The position numbers were made by a program, and so were the translations under genes. DNA of 64,000 nt from Nocardiopsis quinghaiensis. GTDB taxonomy: Bacteria; Actinomycetota; Actinomycetes; Streptosporangiales; Streptosporangiaceae. The notes beneath the pieces are model-generated. The model saw nothing but the letters and a program-made list of their open reading frames with translations. It was not told the origin of the DNA and made no database searches. Shown here piece by piece: positions 63,317-64,000 of this stretch. Each line of letters starts with the position of its first letter. The first letter of the stretch is position 1. The stretch spans positions 301,166 through 365,165 of the forward strand of contig NZ_VWVU01000004.1 in NCBI RefSeq assembly GCF_008638365.1. The letters run 5' to 3'.

Positions 63317-63742
63317 ATGCGCGCACCCTCTCCCGTCCCCCTCGCCCTGGTCGCCCTCCTCCTCGCGTCCGGCTGCCACGGCGACGGCGAGGCCCCTCCC
63401 GTGGAGGAGGCCGTTCCCGCGGAGGGGCCCGTCACCGAGCACACCTACGGTCCGGGCCGGCAGATCACCGTGGACCTGACCATGCGCGCCGGGGACGACG
63501 GCGGTCGCACGACCCCGTTCTTCTCCGGGTACCGGACCACCGTCCGGTTCGAGCACCGTGACCAGGTGGCCGGATGCACCGCCCGGCTGCCCGTGGGAAC
63601 GCGCGAGTTCCGGCCCGGGGAGAGCCACGTCATCGGCCTGGAGTGCGACACCGAGGTCACCGTGCACGTGGACGCCCCCGGACTCGCACTGCTGGACGGA
63701 GACGACGAGCACGGGTCCGGAGAGGTGGTCTTCACGGGCTAG
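63317..63742 (+). CDS. Small secreted lipoprotein
   Basis: 141 residues. The signal peptide MRAPSPVPLALVALLLASGC ends in the lipobox LASGC, so the product is anchored outside the membrane. A beta-rich domain follows (QITVDLTMRAG, FFSGYRTTVRFEHRDQVAGC, HVIGLECDTEVTVHVDAPG) with two Cys that could pair. Family unknown. Confidence 0.82.
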   Translation: MRAPSPVPLALVALLLASGCHGDGEAPPVEEAVPAEGPVTEHTYGPGRQITVDLTMRAGDDGGRTTPFFSGYRTTVRFEHRDQVAGCTARLPVGTREFRPGESHVIGLECDTEVTVHVDAPGLALLDGDDEHGSGEVVFTG

Positions 63743-63760
63743 ATGAGTGATTCCAAGGGG

Positions 63761-64000
63761 TCAGTGGTCGTAGGCCGTCAAAGAGCGTAGGACCGGCTGG
63801 CCGGTGCGATCGTTGTGCCAGATCGCGGCGGTCAGCGCCAGGATCCGCTGGAGCACCCGCGTGATCACCCCGACCGGGGTGCGACCGCCGTGTCGCTCCA
63901 GGTCCAGCTGGCCCTTGAAGGTCTGGTTGATGGACTCGATGACCTGACGCAACGGCCGCAGCAGGTACGCCCCGGCCCGTGGGGGCTCGCCCTTGCGGGC
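63761..64000 (-). mobile_element. IS982-family transposase, C-terminal part, runs off the window
   Basis: 79 codons in an unbroken frame from the right edge to TGA 63761. LRPLRQVIESINQTFKGQLDL, ERHGGRTPVGVITRVLQRIL and ALTAAIWHN are the C-terminal segment of IS982-type DDE transposases. The catalytic Asp/Glu residues lie beyond the window. It starts 18 nt after the lipoprotein stop; the terminal inverted repeat is not identifiable from one end. Confidence 0.82.

Overview
The window reads as high-GC actinomycete chromosome. WhiJ/BldB-type developmental regulators, DUF3263, DUF3027 and DUF574 proteins, an XPB helicase and a CebR-controlled GH6 cellulase all point to a filamentous actinobacterium, probably Nocardiopsidaceae-like (this placement is inference; there is no rRNA gene here). 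No tRNA, rRNA or CRISPR array was recognised.

Layout. 1-7.3 kb: edge-truncated F420-type oxidoreductase, GNAT, DUF1918, a lipoprotein, a TetR/SDR divergent pair and a secreted penicillin-acylase-family enzyme; a perfect 25-bp-arm palindrome separates the last two. 7.4-10.1 kb: a WhiJ-like regulator (XRE/DUF5753), DUF397 protein and anti-sigma-like ATPase. 10.2-14 kb: the most interesting accessory locus, a radical-SAM RiPP cluster with a flavoprotein, an XRE-TPR regulator, a SPASM maturase, a 55-residue precursor carrying four (F/W)DN motifs, and a pentapeptide-repeat protein. 14-15.4 kb: a lower-GC island with a solitary modification-sensing restriction nuclease flanked by gene debris. 15.5-20.8 kb: DUF1540, nitronate monooxygenase, MFS, LysR, SDR and a Cys-rich mini-protein. 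20.9-28.2 kb: a self-contained polyol PTS cassette (HPr, PfkB kinase, DeoR, split IIC/IIB/IIA, zinc dehydrogenase, EI).

28.4-41.4 kb: DUF574 methyltransferase, argJ, serine hydrolase, otsB, DUF3263, a mycosin-like subtilase that has lost all its catalytic residues, GrpB, otsA, a SAM-riboswitch-led threonine synthase plus sulfur-carrier pair, and groEL under two CIRCE operators. 41.5-50.2 kb: a Uma2 remnant, a two-gene ABC exporter with complementary degenerate nucleotide sites, NUDIX, GH6 cellulase with CBM2, a lone zeta toxin and an R2-like ligand-binding oxidase. 50.4-64 kb: XPB helicase and a second Helicase_C_3/WYL protein enclosing two dispanin-like membrane proteins, then a HAAS-like membrane protein, a cold-shock protein behind a short upstream ORF, DUF3027, a sacsin-like GHKL ATPase, MOSC, a lipoprotein and the end of an IS982-type transposase running off the window.

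How parts work together. The PTS genes form a complete phosphorelay (EI to HPr to IIA to IIB/IIC) with a DeoR switch. The riboswitch ties thrC and its GGC-ended sulfur carrier to methionine/SAM status. The amc-type genes form a complete precursor-plus-maturase unit with a neighbouring regulator. Start codons were chosen by ribosome-binding sites, so several genes are shorter than their longest open frames.
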